DNA of 23,599 nucleotides from Rickettsiales bacterium (GCA_031273075.1 JAISSM010000046.1:1-23599); one strand, 5' to 3'. Positions 1-6,570 are shown, counted from the first letter of the stretch. The notes: generated from the sequence alone by a model not told the origin. Numbers and translations are program-made.

Positions 1-1730
1 TCGCGCTGCCGTTTACGCCGGTCGTTCAATTCCCGCTGGTCATCTGCGTTTTGTCCGCCGCCTGTTTTATTCGCCATAAACAGTCTTGGGTTCTTTTCAT
101 CGCGGGATTTTTTTGGGCCGCGTTCAGGGCCGGAGCGGTCGACACCAAACTTCTTTCGCGCGACGGTTGGGACGCCGATATCGCGGGCGTCGTCGAAAGC
201 GTCGATCATGCGGACAAAAATCAGCGCGTTTTTGTCCGGACCCTTGAAGGTCAAACGCTTCGCATTTCCATACCGAAAGAAATCGATTGTCCCGCGGGCG
301 CGGACATAACGCTTCGCGCAAAGCGCGTTTACGCGCCAAGTTCCTCCGATGCGTTCAATCGATTCGATTACAGGCGGTGGAGTTTTTTTAACGGGCTTTC
401 GGGAACGGGATCCGCCGAGGATGCGAAGTGTTCCGGCGGGCGTCCCGATCATCGAAGCCGAATGCATTTTACGGCGGACAACAAACTTGCGGACTCGTTG
501 GTCCTCGGGTACAAAAACGCGATTCCAAGGGACGATTTCGACAAGATAAAGACGACCGGCGCCGCGCATGTTTTTTCCATATCCGGGTTTCATCTGGCCA
601 TGGTCGGCGGGTGGCTGTATTTTATTTTCCTCTGTTTGTCCAAGTTTCTTTTTCCCTTTTGGGCGCGCCGCGTCCCGGCGCGCAACCTTGCGATTCCGGC
701 GACCGTGATCGGCCTTGGATTTTATTTATCCATATCCGGCATGAACGTCGCGACGATTCGTTCGTTCATAATGGCGGCGCTGGGATTTTTGGCGCTGTTT
801 CTCAACCGCAAGGTTTTTACGCTTCGCAATGCCGCGATCGTGTTCGCGGTCATGATTTTGGCGCGGCCTTTCTGGCTTGTCTCCGCCGGATTTCAATTGT
901 CGTTCAGCGCAATTTTCGGACTGATTTATTATTTCTCCCGGCGCGATGTTCCGAAAAACCGCAGTCGGATCCGCAAATTCCTCGCCGCGGTTTTGATGAC
1001 CAACGTCATCGCGGCGGTTTGGACCGCGCCGTTCGTCATATATCATTTCGGAACTTTTCCGATTTATACGCTTTTGGGAAATTTCGTTCTATTGCCCGTT
1101 TTTTCGTTCGGGATCATGCCGTTCGTTTTCGCCGGCACAATAACGTCGATGTTCGGTTTCCGCGCGCCGTTTCAGGTTTCCGACCATCTTTATGAATTCG
1201 TCATTTGGTTTTCCGAACGCATCGCCGGGCTTCCGTTCGCAACGGTGGAATTTCCGGATATTCCGGGCGTCTGCCTCTATTTGGCGTTCGCGGGATTTTT
1301 CCTTTTCATTATGGACAAGAAAAAAATCGCCCGGTCATTATTTATTATCGCGACGCTTTGGGCGTTCGCGCGGCCCGCGCCGATCCTGCGCGCGACCGCG
1401 GACGGCGAAGTGGTCGGATTCAGGAAAAACGGCGGCACTTATTTCAACGTCGGGTATTCCGAAAAGCACCCCTTTATTATTCCGCGCGGAAAGAAACTTC
1501 GCGCGGATTGCAAAAAAGGATTTTGCGAATACTGGACGCCGAAATGGGCCGCGGCATCGGTTCAGAAATTTATTCCGCTGTACAACAACATCGACAAGTT
1601 GTGCGGGTATGATTTTATAATATCGCGGCTTCCTTTGACCATCCCGGAGTGTCAAGACAAGGTGATCAAGGGAAGCGTGAAGATTTATTCCGGCGGCACA
1701 ATCGAGAAAGTGGTCGCGCGCGAATATTAA
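1..1730 (+). CDS. comEC: ComEC/Rec2-family DNA uptake channel, 5'-truncated by window edge
   Basis: Polytopic inner-membrane protein that in this family carries single-stranded DNA across the cytoplasmic membrane during natural transformation. The frame is open from base 3 without a stop, so the gene begins upstream of the window; the TTG at 51 is not needed as a start. Many hydrophobic segments are visible. The Competence-domain signature is present as SGFHLAMVGG (nt about 580-610), followed by a helix around SISGMNVATIRSF and another around SAGFQLSFSAIFGL. The protein ends after a short soluble tail, without the metallo-beta-lactamase domain found at the end of Gram-positive ComEC; this short form is usual in Alphaproteobacteria. 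The stop lies 41 bp before the next gene, which seems to have its own promoter. Family assignment is secure; actual competence is not shown by this window. Confidence 0.88.
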   Translation, partial: ALPFTPVVQFPLVICVLSAACFIRHKQSWVLFIAGFFWAAFRAGAVDTKLLSRDGWDADIAGVVESVDHADKNQRVFVRTLEGQTLRISIPKEIDCPAGADITLRAKRVYAPSSSDAFNRFDYRRWSFFNGLSGTGSAEDAKCSGGRPDHRSRMHFTADNKLADSLVLGYKNAIPRDDFDKIKTTGAAHVFSISGFHLAMVGGWLYFIFLCLSKFLFPFWARRVPARNLAIPATVIGLGFYLSISGMNVATIRSFIMAALGFLALFLNRKVFTLRNAAIVFAVMILARPFWLVSAGFQLSFSAIFGLIYYFSRRDVPKNRSRIRKFLAAVLMTNVIAAVWTAPFVIYHFGTFPIYTLLGNFVLLPVFSFGIMPFVFAGTITSMFGFRAPFQVSDHLYEFVIWFSERIAGLPFATVEFPDIPGVCLYLAFAGFFLFIMDKKKIARSLFIIATLWAFARPAPILRATADGEVVGFRKNGGTYFNVGYSEKHPFIIPRGKKLRADCKKGFCEYWTPKWAAASVQKFIPLYNNIDKLCGYDFIISRLPLTIPECQDKVIKGSVKIYSGGTIEKVVAREY

Positions 1731-1734
1731 GAAG

Positions 1735-1764
1735 TTGACCGCCGTCGCGGTTTTTTGGTATTCT
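1735..1764 (+). promoter_or_regulatory. sigma70-type promoter of the dacF-like gene
   Basis: A TTGACC -35 box (1735-1740), 18-bp spacer and TATTCT -10 box (1759-1764). A start site about 7 nt after the -10 falls on or beside the GTG at 1772, so the transcript would be leaderless. No Shine-Dalgarno sequence is visible before either GTG. Predicted only from box similarity. Confidence 0.5.
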
Positions 1765-1771
1765 TGTGTTC

Positions 1772-2887
1772 GTGAAAAAGTTTCCGCCGGTTCTTGCGCT
1801 TTTGTTTTCGTTTCTGGTCGATTCCGCGTCCGCCTATAACGCCGTGCTTGTCGCGGACATAGACAGCGGGCGGATCATTTACGCGGAAAACGCCGACGAT
1901 TTGAACTATCCGGCGTCGCTTACCAAAATCATGACTTTGTATCTGACGTTCAACGCGCTGGAGCAGGGCCGCCTTCGCCTCGATCAGAATCTTATCGTGT
2001 CCAGGACCGCCGCGAACGCAAAGCCCGTGAAGATCGGGATCCCGGCCGGAAGCAAGATCACCGTCGAAAACGCGGTAAAGGCCGTCGCCGTATATTCCGC
2101 AAACGACATGGCCGTCGTTCTGTCGGAAAATCTCGTCGGGGACGAGGGCGACTTCGCCGCGATGATGACGAAGGTCGCGACCGAGATCGGACTTAAAAAC
2201 ACCAACTTTTCAAACGCGTCCGGCCTGTCCGACGACGGGCATATATCGACCGCGAAGGATATGGCGCTTCTTGCGATCGCGGTCAAAAAGCATTATCCGG
2301 AATACTGGCATTATTTTTCCATTCCGTATTTCAGCTATGAGGGAAAGTCGTTCAAAAACGGAAACGGGCTTTTGGGCGTATACGAAGGGTGCGACGGGAT
2401 GAAAACCGGGTTCACCAACCGGTCGAAGTATTCCCTGGTTTCCACCGCGCGTCAAAACGGCCGGCATTTGGTCGCCGTGGTTTTGGGCGCCGACGACAAA
2501 GACGACCGGGTCGCGATATCGAGGGCCCTTTTGGATCTGGGATTCGGAAAGACGAAAAAGTTCAACCCGGCCGCATCCGCGCGAAGCGCGTTTGACGCGC
2601 CTCCCGCGTTCGGAACGTCCGAAGCGGCGCATGCGCGTCCGGCGCCGTCGGCGTCGACATATTCGTCTTCGTCCGCGGGTTCCGGAGGGGTGCAATTCGG
2701 CGCGTTCGGTTCGGAAAAATCCGCAAAACTTCAACAGGAAAAAGTTTACGCCCTGTTCGGGTTGGACACTTATTTGGAGAGGTTCAACAATTTGTTCCGC
2801 GTGCGCGCGCGCCTGTCCAACGCCGACGCCCAAAAAGTGAAGGGGCAATGCGCTTCGCGCGGCGTCGATTGTTTCATTTTCAAATGA
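1772..2887 (+). CDS. dacF: D-alanyl-D-alanine carboxypeptidase (DacF/PBP5 type) with SPOR domain
   Basis: Periplasmic penicillin-binding protein (peptidase family S11) that removes the terminal D-Ala from peptidoglycan stem peptides. The start is taken as the second GTG (reading MKKFPPV), giving 371 aa; a GTG at 1766 would add two residues. There is an N-terminal signal peptide ending near SASA. All three active-site motifs are present: SLTK (nucleophile about Ser49), SAN (about 109-111) and KTG (about 211-213). A Ser/Ala/Pro-rich linker (about 265-300) leads to a C-terminal SPOR domain (about 305-371), a septal peptidoglycan-binding module, suggesting recruitment to the division site. It follows comEC by 41 bp and precedes recR by 16 bp. 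The S11-SPOR architecture is common in Alphaproteobacteria. The function is confident; the exact paralogue name is less so. Confidence 0.9.
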   Translation: MKKFPPVLALLFSFLVDSASAYNAVLVADIDSGRIIYAENADDLNYPASLTKIMTLYLTFNALEQGRLRLDQNLIVSRTAANAKPVKIGIPAGSKITVENAVKAVAVYSANDMAVVLSENLVGDEGDFAAMMTKVATEIGLKNTNFSNASGLSDDGHISTAKDMALLAIAVKKHYPEYWHYFSIPYFSYEGKSFKNGNGLLGVYEGCDGMKTGFTNRSKYSLVSTARQNGRHLVAVVLGADDKDDRVAISRALLDLGFGKTKKFNPAASARSAFDAPPAFGTSEAAHARPAPSASTYSSSSAGSGGVQFGAFGSEKSAKLQQEKVYALFGLDTYLERFNNLFRVRARLSNADAQKVKGQCASRGVDCFIFK

Positions 2888-2903
2888 TTTCGGAGGCGGA
2901 CCC

Positions 2904-3488
2904 ATGACGCTTTTGGATAAATTGATTTTGCAATTCTCCAGATTACCGCGCGTCGGAAGGCGCGCCGCCGGGCGCATCGTCATCGGTCTTTTATCCGATA
3001 AATCCGGGCGGGGCAAAGAATTGGCGGACACGCTGTCGGTCGCCCTTTCCAAGATCCGGCCGTGCGTTGTCTGCGGCTGTCTGACGGAAAACGACTTGTG
3101 CGACTATTGCAACGACCGCGGCCGCCTGTCCAAACTTTGCATCGTGCGCGATTTCTCGGACGTTCTGGTTTTGGAAAAGTCGGGCGTGTTCCACGGGCGG
3201 TATCACATCATCGGAGGCCTGCTTTCCGGGGCGAACGGCGTTGTGCCGGACGATCTGTTCATAAAAAATATTTCCGAAAGGATCATAACCGAAAAGATAG
3301 ACGAAGTCATTTTCGCGCTTCCCAACACGCTCGAGGGCAAGACCACCCAGGGGTATATAGCGGCGCACGTTCAAATGCACGGCGCGGATATGTACGAATT
3401 GGCGTCGGGGGTCCCGATGGGCGGCGATCTGGACTATATCGACGACGGCACATTGGCGCTTGCGTTCGAGGATAAAAAAAGGCTATGA
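2904..3488 (+). CDS. recR: Recombination mediator protein RecR
   Basis: RecR works with RecF/RecO to load RecA on gapped DNA. The 194-aa length matches the family. An N-terminal helix-hairpin-helix (LPRVGRRAAGR), a four-cysteine zinc motif (CVVCGC followed by CDYC, about residues 54-70) and a Toprim domain (CIVRDFSDVLVLEKSG to about 165) are seen in the expected order. The ATG has a good Shine-Dalgarno sequence (GGAGG at 2892-2896). recR is usually next to ybaB and dnaX; here it sits between dacF and a PPIase gene, so the common dnaX-ybaB-recR block has been split. Its end is 20 bp before the next chosen start, so co-transcription with the PPIase is likely. Confidence 0.95.
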   Translation: MTLLDKLILQFSRLPRVGRRAAGRIVIGLLSDKSGRGKELADTLSVALSKIRPCVVCGCLTENDLCDYCNDRGRLSKLCIVRDFSDVLVLEKSGVFHGRYHIIGGLLSGANGVVPDDLFIKNISERIITEKIDEVIFALPNTLEGKTTQGYIAAHVQMHGADMYELASGVPMGGDLDYIDDGTLALAFEDKKRL

Positions 3489-3508
3489 TTCGGAAAACGG
3501 GGGATGAA

Positions 3509-3820
3509 ATGAAAAAAATCATATTCGGGTTCTTATCAATATTTCTTTTGGCCGCGTGCGAAGACAAGGTTGCGCAAAACGGCGACGTCGTCGCGATCCA
3601 TTTCGAAGGGTTTTTGAACGGCGCAGAGTTCGAGGGCGGTACGGGCGATTTCGATTTGACGCTGGGCAGCGGGCAATTCATTCCGGGATTCGAGGAACAG
3701 CTTGTCGGCGCGAAAAAAGGCGAAGTGCGCGAAGTCAAGCTTCGCTTTCCCGATCAATATCTTCCGGGACTCGCGGGAAAGGAAGTTTTGTTCAAAGTCA
3801 CCGTTAAAGACATCAACTAG
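3509..3820 (+). CDS. Small FKBP/trigger-factor-like peptidyl-prolyl isomerase lipoprotein
   Basis: A 103-aa protein starting at the second ATG (MKKIIFGF), preceded by a GGGGGAT ribosome-binding site; an upstream in-frame ATG at 3485 overlaps recR and would put eight charged residues ahead of the signal peptide. The signal sequence ends in a lipobox (LLAAC), so it is probably a lipid-anchored periplasmic protein. The rest is a single FKBP fold: NGDVVAIHFEGFLNG, the EFEGG turn, the GSGQFIPGFEEQLVGAKKGE core and a closing strand. To my eye it resembles the PPIase domain of trigger factor (EFEGG, IPGFE, GEVREVKLRFP) more than FkpA/FklB. Role inferred: proline isomerisation or chaperoning of envelope proteins. 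Its TAG overlaps the TAG of convergent fabF. Confidence 0.8.
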   Translation: MKKIIFGFLSIFLLAACEDKVAQNGDVVAIHFEGFLNGAEFEGGTGDFDLTLGSGQFIPGFEEQLVGAKKGEVREVKLRFPDQYLPGLAGKEVLFKVTVKDIN

Positions 3821-5058
3821 ATTTTCTTGAAAATTATCGACGCGTTCGTGCCGCCGAATCCGAACGAATTCGACAGGACCGCGCCGACTTTTTTTCGTTC
3901 GGCCTTGTTCGGTACAAGATCGAATCCTTTCGCTTCGTCGACCGGGTCGTCGAGATTGATAGTCGGCGGGACTATCCCGTCCCTTATCGCCAGCACCGAG
4001 AATATCGCCTCTATCGCGCCGGCCGCGCCCATAAGATGCCCCGTCATGGATTTGGTCGACGACATGCACGCGTTCGTTCCCGCGAACAATGTTTTCGCCG
4101 CCGCCAATTCGCCCAAATCACCCGCGCCCGTCGACGTTCCGTGCGCGTTGATATAATCTATGTCGGTCGGCTTCAGGTTCGCGTCCGTAAGCGCCGCCTT
4201 CATCGCGCGGAGTCCGCCTTCGCCGTCTTCGGGCGGCGCGGTTATGTGGTGCGCGTCCGACGACATTCCAAAGCCCGCGACTTCGGCGTATATTTTCGCG
4301 CCGCGCGCTTTCGCGCGTTCGTATTCCTCCAAGACCAAAATCCCCGCGCCTTCGCCCATGACGAATCCGTCGCGGTTTTTATCCCAGGGGCGCGACGCCT
4401 TTTCGGGTTCGTCGTTTCTGGTCGACAGCGCGTGCATCGCCGCGAATCCGGCGAGGCCGATTCGGCAGACTCCGGCCTCCGTTCCGCCGCAAATCATTAT
4501 GTCCGCGTCGCCGCGCCCTATCATCCTCGCGCTTTCGCCGATGCAATGGGTGCCGGTCGCGCAGGCCGTGACTATCGATATGTTCGGGCCCTTGAGTCCG
4601 AATTTCATAGAGATTTGTCCCGCGGGCATGTTGCCGATCGCCTTGGGCACGAAGAACGGGCTTATTTTGCGCGGGCCGTCTTTCAATAAAGTTTCGCAGG
4701 CCTCCATGATCGACGTCACGCCGCCGATGCCGCTTCCGACCGCGACGCCCGCCCGGGTTGAGTCAAAAGTTTCAAGTTTTGCGTCTTTGATCGCTTCGTC
4801 CGCGGCGATAATCGCGTATATCGACACAAGGTCCATGCGGCGCGCCTCCCTTGGGTCTATGACCGCGCCGACATCGCATTCGCCTTCGTTCGTTCCGAAT
4901 TTCAGGCTTCCCGCGATTTGCACCGGCATGTCCGAGGCGTCGAATCTTTCGATCCTTCCTATTCCGGATTTTCCGGCGATTATATTTTTCCACGCGTGTT
5001 CCACGCCGGTTCCGACCGGCGACACTATGCCCATGCCCGTAACAACAACTTTTCTCAT
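3817..5058 (-). CDS. fabF: Beta-ketoacyl-ACP synthase II (FabF)
   Basis: Cytosolic type II fatty-acid synthesis enzyme that condenses malonyl-ACP with acyl-ACP to extend the chain. At 413 aa it has normal length. The Cys-His-His triad is complete: nucleophile in TACATGTH, first His in NAHGTSTGAGD, second His in SMTGHLMGAAG; the C-terminal NSFGFGGTNAS loop is also intact. The N-terminus MRKVVVTGMGIVSPVG supports the ATG at 5058, though the Shine-Dalgarno sequence is weak. It lies 10 bp downstream of rbfA on the same strand and is probably co-transcribed with it. acpP, often adjacent, is not here. The stop overlaps the convergent PPIase gene within a shared CTAG. Confidence 0.96.
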   Translation of the reverse strand: MRKVVVTGMGIVSPVGTGVEHAWKNIIAGKSGIGRIERFDASDMPVQIAGSLKFGTNEGECDVGAVIDPREARRMDLVSIYAIIAADEAIKDAKLETFDSTRAGVAVGSGIGGVTSIMEACETLLKDGPRKISPFFVPKAIGNMPAGQISMKFGLKGPNISIVTACATGTHCIGESARMIGRGDADIMICGGTEAGVCRIGLAGFAAMHALSTRNDEPEKASRPWDKNRDGFVMGEGAGILVLEEYERAKARGAKIYAEVAGFGMSSDAHHITAPPEDGEGGLRAMKAALTDANLKPTDIDYINAHGTSTGAGDLGELAAAKTLFAGTNACMSSTKSMTGHLMGAAGAIEAIFSVLAIRDGIVPPTINLDDPVDEAKGFDLVPNKAERKKVGAVLSNSFGFGGTNASIIFKKI

Positions 5059-5068
5059 ATCTTTGCCT

Positions 5069-5383
5069 TTATATGTTTTTCAACAGAGTTTCGATTCGGT
5101 CCGCGACTTCCAATGTGTCGTCGTATGCGAATTCCAATTCGGGAACGTGTTTCTGGTTCATTCTGTGCGCCAATTCGTATCTGATTCGGCCTTTTATTTT
5201 TTCGAAGTCCTGTTTCTGGCCTTGATAAAAAACGCGGACGAATTGAAGTCCATCGCCGGATTTCGCATCAACGATCGTCACGCCAAGATCCGGGAATATG
5301 TCGCGGATGATTTCGGCGACAAGCTGGCGAACAGTCATTGCGATTTTGTCGCCGCGCGGATACGACTTGGTATTGTTTTTCAT
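5069..5383 (-). CDS. rbfA: Ribosome-binding factor A (RbfA)
   Basis: 30S maturation factor that binds the helix 1 region of 16S rRNA and is needed for cold adaptation. The protein is about 104 aa, a single type-II KH fold. Recognisable pieces are the N-terminal helix around VRQLVAEIIRDI, the strand VTIVDAKSGDGLQFVRVFY and ELAHRMNQKHVPELEFAYDD. The start was chosen as the ATG at 5383 (MKNNTKSYPRG) because a TATAAT box lies exactly 7 nt upstream and would overlap any earlier start; the mRNA would then be leaderless. rbfA is usually linked to infB-truB; here it heads a pair with fabF. Confidence 0.9.
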   Translation of the reverse strand: MKNNTKSYPRGDKIAMTVRQLVAEIIRDIFPDLGVTIVDAKSGDGLQFVRVFYQGQKQDFEKIKGRIRYELAHRMNQKHVPELEFAYDDTLEVADRIETLLKNI

Positions 5384-5390
5384 TACTCGC

Positions 5391-5396
5391 ATTATA
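5391..5396 (-). promoter_or_regulatory. -10 box of the rbfA promoter, start-codon proximal
   Basis: A perfect TATAAT on the minus strand ends 7 nt before the rbfA ATG. A convincing -35 box is not visible at 16-18 bp. Transcription from this box would start on or next to the start codon, which explains the missing Shine-Dalgarno sequence. Confidence 0.5.
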
Positions 5397-5427
5397 TCAT
5401 AAAAATATAACGTTTGCGAAAAACGAT

Positions 5428-6159
5428 TTAATTGGCGGTGCAATTGGCGTATGTGAATGAACCCTTGCCATCTGAATAAGTGCCGGATATGTAAAGGGTC
5501 GGGGTGGTGGTTTCAACATACCCATCGCCGCACGATGCCGTGTCCGCTACGGTTTTGTAATTGGAGTTTGAACTACATGTTCCGCTTGCCGGGCAGGTCA
5601 CGGCAGACGCGGACGGTGCGGAAGAATCAAGCCACGTACAAGAGGGAATTGTTAGGAGCGCGGAACGGGAACACGAGCTGCCCGTGCCGCTCCGAACGCA
5701 GCCGGCGCAGTTGCTCGCGCAATACAGCCGACAGCCGGCCGCGCCGTTGCCGACGTTGCCGAAGTTGCTGCTGCCGAAGTTGAACACCCAGGGCGCGCCA
5801 TTACTGTCTGCAGGACAAGTACCAGCAGTACTATCAACTATGCTTGTAACACGACACCAACAATTATATCCGTTGTTGGAAGTGTCGGCCACGGGAGGGT
5901 TTGTCGTATAATTTGCGGCGCATCTCGATTGACCGCTTATACTTCCGGTTCTGTCAAGTCCGTTTGTTATTGTAACAGTAAATGTTGCATCGGCGCTGCT
6001 TGAGGCTGTTTCGCATGTAGGGTTGCATGTATGAGTGGATTGAAGTTCTATATTAGTATAGCTTTTCCAAGGGTGAGAACCCAGTTTTCCGCACAACTTC
6101 ACGGCATGAACATCCTCCACCCAAACCAACATTACAATCAAAAGTAAAACTTTTTTCAT
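5428..6159 (-). CDS. Cys-rich secreted protein of unknown function (paralogue A)
   Basis: I do not recognise a named family. The 243-aa product starts at an ATG with an AGGGGG ribosome-binding site just after an intrinsic terminator. The signal peptide (residues 1-19, ending VHA) is followed by VKLCGK. The mature part is rich in Ser, Thr, Asn and Gly and has about 17 Cys, including a cluster CRLYCASNCAGC, pointing to an extracytoplasmic disulfide-rich protein. The C-terminus (YKTVAD, SCGDG, VETTTP, ISG, NCTAN) closely matches the second paralogue encoded at 21758-22501, as do the signal peptide and first mature residues, while the middle is divergent. It is more AT-rich than the housekeeping neighbours. 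It lies between rbfA and lepA as if inserted. An upstream in-frame extension to 6345 runs through the RNA element and is not believed to be coding. Confidence 0.75.
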   Translation of the reverse strand: MKKVLLLIVMLVWVEDVHAVKLCGKLGSHPWKSYTNIELQSTHTCNPTCETASSSADATFTVTITNGLDRTGSISGQSRCAANYTTNPPVADTSNNGYNCWCRVTSIVDSTAGTCPADSNGAPWVFNFGSSNFGNVGNGAAGCRLYCASNCAGCVRSGTGSSCSRSALLTIPSCTWLDSSAPSASAVTCPASGTCSSNSNYKTVADTASCGDGYVETTTPTLYISGTYSDGKGSFTYANCTAN

Positions 6160-6181
6160 GATATCCCCCTGTGGTCGCATT

Positions 6182-6204
6182 AAAAAACCGCCAGGGAATG
6201 GCGG
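6182..6204 (-). terminator. Intrinsic terminator of RNA copy A, upstream of paralogue A
   Basis: A perfect 6-bp stem CCGCCA/TGGCGG with a 5-nt loop followed by six U on the minus strand. It ends 22 nt before the ATG of the secreted-protein gene, so that gene depends on read-through or on a promoter not seen. The stem shares two bases with the closing helix of the three-way junction. Confidence 0.75.
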
Positions 6205-6412
6205 TCGGGGAGTTAGAAAAATCACTTTTACGATGATCCCGCCGACTTTCAATATATGGTCAACGGCTCCCCGACCTGTGTCGGGGTTATGGCAATAAAA
6301 AATGCGCGTTTCCGCGCGCGATGTATATTGCCAGTGCGGATTCAATGCAATTCATTTTGCATCGGTAAAAGTGGACTTTTCTAAGGCCCCGAAGCCACAT
6401 CCCTGTGGATTC
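6182..6412 (-). ncRNA. Structured RNA element, copy A (leader or sRNA upstream of paralogue A)
   Basis: About 231 nt transcribed toward the Cys-rich gene. From 5': a CCACA-GGGA-TGTGG hairpin followed by CTTCGGGGCC; a central hairpin with a U-rich tract (outer arms 6291-6297 and 6326-6332, inner GCGCG/CGCGC at 6304-6317); a three-way junction closed by GGTCGGGGAG (minus strand of 6267-6276) with CTCCCCGACC (6203-6212), containing an 8-bp arm with a 12-nt loop and a short ATCA/TGAT arm; then a terminator. The GTCGGGG strand can pair instead with an immediately upstream CCCCGAC (6280-6286), giving two exclusive folds. Two further copies are at 9420-9711 and 22678-22907. No known family recognised; function (attenuator or independent sRNA) is inferred. 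Confidence 0.65.
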
Positions 6413-6419
6413 AAGGCGT

Positions 6420-6447
6420 ATTATAATAAAATGTCGGGGAAAGGCAA
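6420..6447 (-). promoter_or_regulatory. Promoter of RNA copy A
   Basis: On the minus strand, TTGCCT (6442-6447), 16-bp spacer, TATAAT (6420-6425). The predicted start near 6413 coincides with the point where similarity among the three RNA copies begins (GAATCCACAGGG). Copy C has an equivalent promoter at the same distance. Confidence 0.65.
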
Positions 6448-6455
6448 GGGGAAAT

Positions 6456-6490
6456 TAGCAATTAGCGGATAGCAGGTAGCAAATAATGTT
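6456..6490. repeat. Heptamer array (TAGCAnn type) upstream of RNA copy A
   Basis: Five consecutive 7-nt units: TAGCAAT, TAGCGGA, TAGCAGG, TAGCAAA, TAATGTT. The same type of array flanks RNA copy B at 22952-22979, ending in the same TAGCAAA-TAATG. In both places it lies just outside the promoter of the RNA element. Confidence 0.6.
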
Positions 6491-6522
6491 AATTATAAAA
6501 GTTTTCCTAAACAAAATAATGC

Positions 6523-6551
6523 TTGCAAAAAAGTAATTACGAGTTTATCAT
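6523..6551 (+). promoter_or_regulatory. Putative lepA promoter
   Basis: TTGCAA (6523-6528), 17-bp spacer, TATCAT (6546-6551). The predicted transcript starts near 6558, giving a 5' leader of about 13 nt before the lepA ATG, without a Shine-Dalgarno sequence. It is divergent from the promoter of RNA copy A, 76 bp away. Confidence 0.45.
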
Positions 6552-6570
6552 TGCCGCAACGAACGCCGCA

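Noticed and set aside
4160..5410. 416-codon open frame antisense to fabF and rbfA
   Set aside because: It is a shadow frame caused by GC-biased codons; it has no family features, while the opposite strand encodes FabF with an intact catalytic triad.
6199..6276. A tRNA gene in the GGTCGGG to GCCA segment
   Set aside because: The size and CCA-like end fit, but there is no T-arm consensus or anticodon arm in any of the three copies.
6160..6345. In-frame N-terminal extension of paralogue A through the RNA element
   Set aside because: A signal peptide with ribosome-binding site begins at 6159, and the extension crosses an intrinsic terminator. The apparent peptide similarity with copy B follows from RNA conservation; in copy C the same region has a stop and a one-base length change.
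6182..6412. 6S RNA, tmRNA, RNase P RNA or a known riboswitch
   Set aside because: None of the sequence or fold landmarks of these families that I know can be found, and multiple copies per genome would be unusual for the first three. A database search could overturn this.
6456..6490. CRISPR array or direct-repeat array
   Set aside because: Units are only 7 nt with no spacers, and no cas genes are present.
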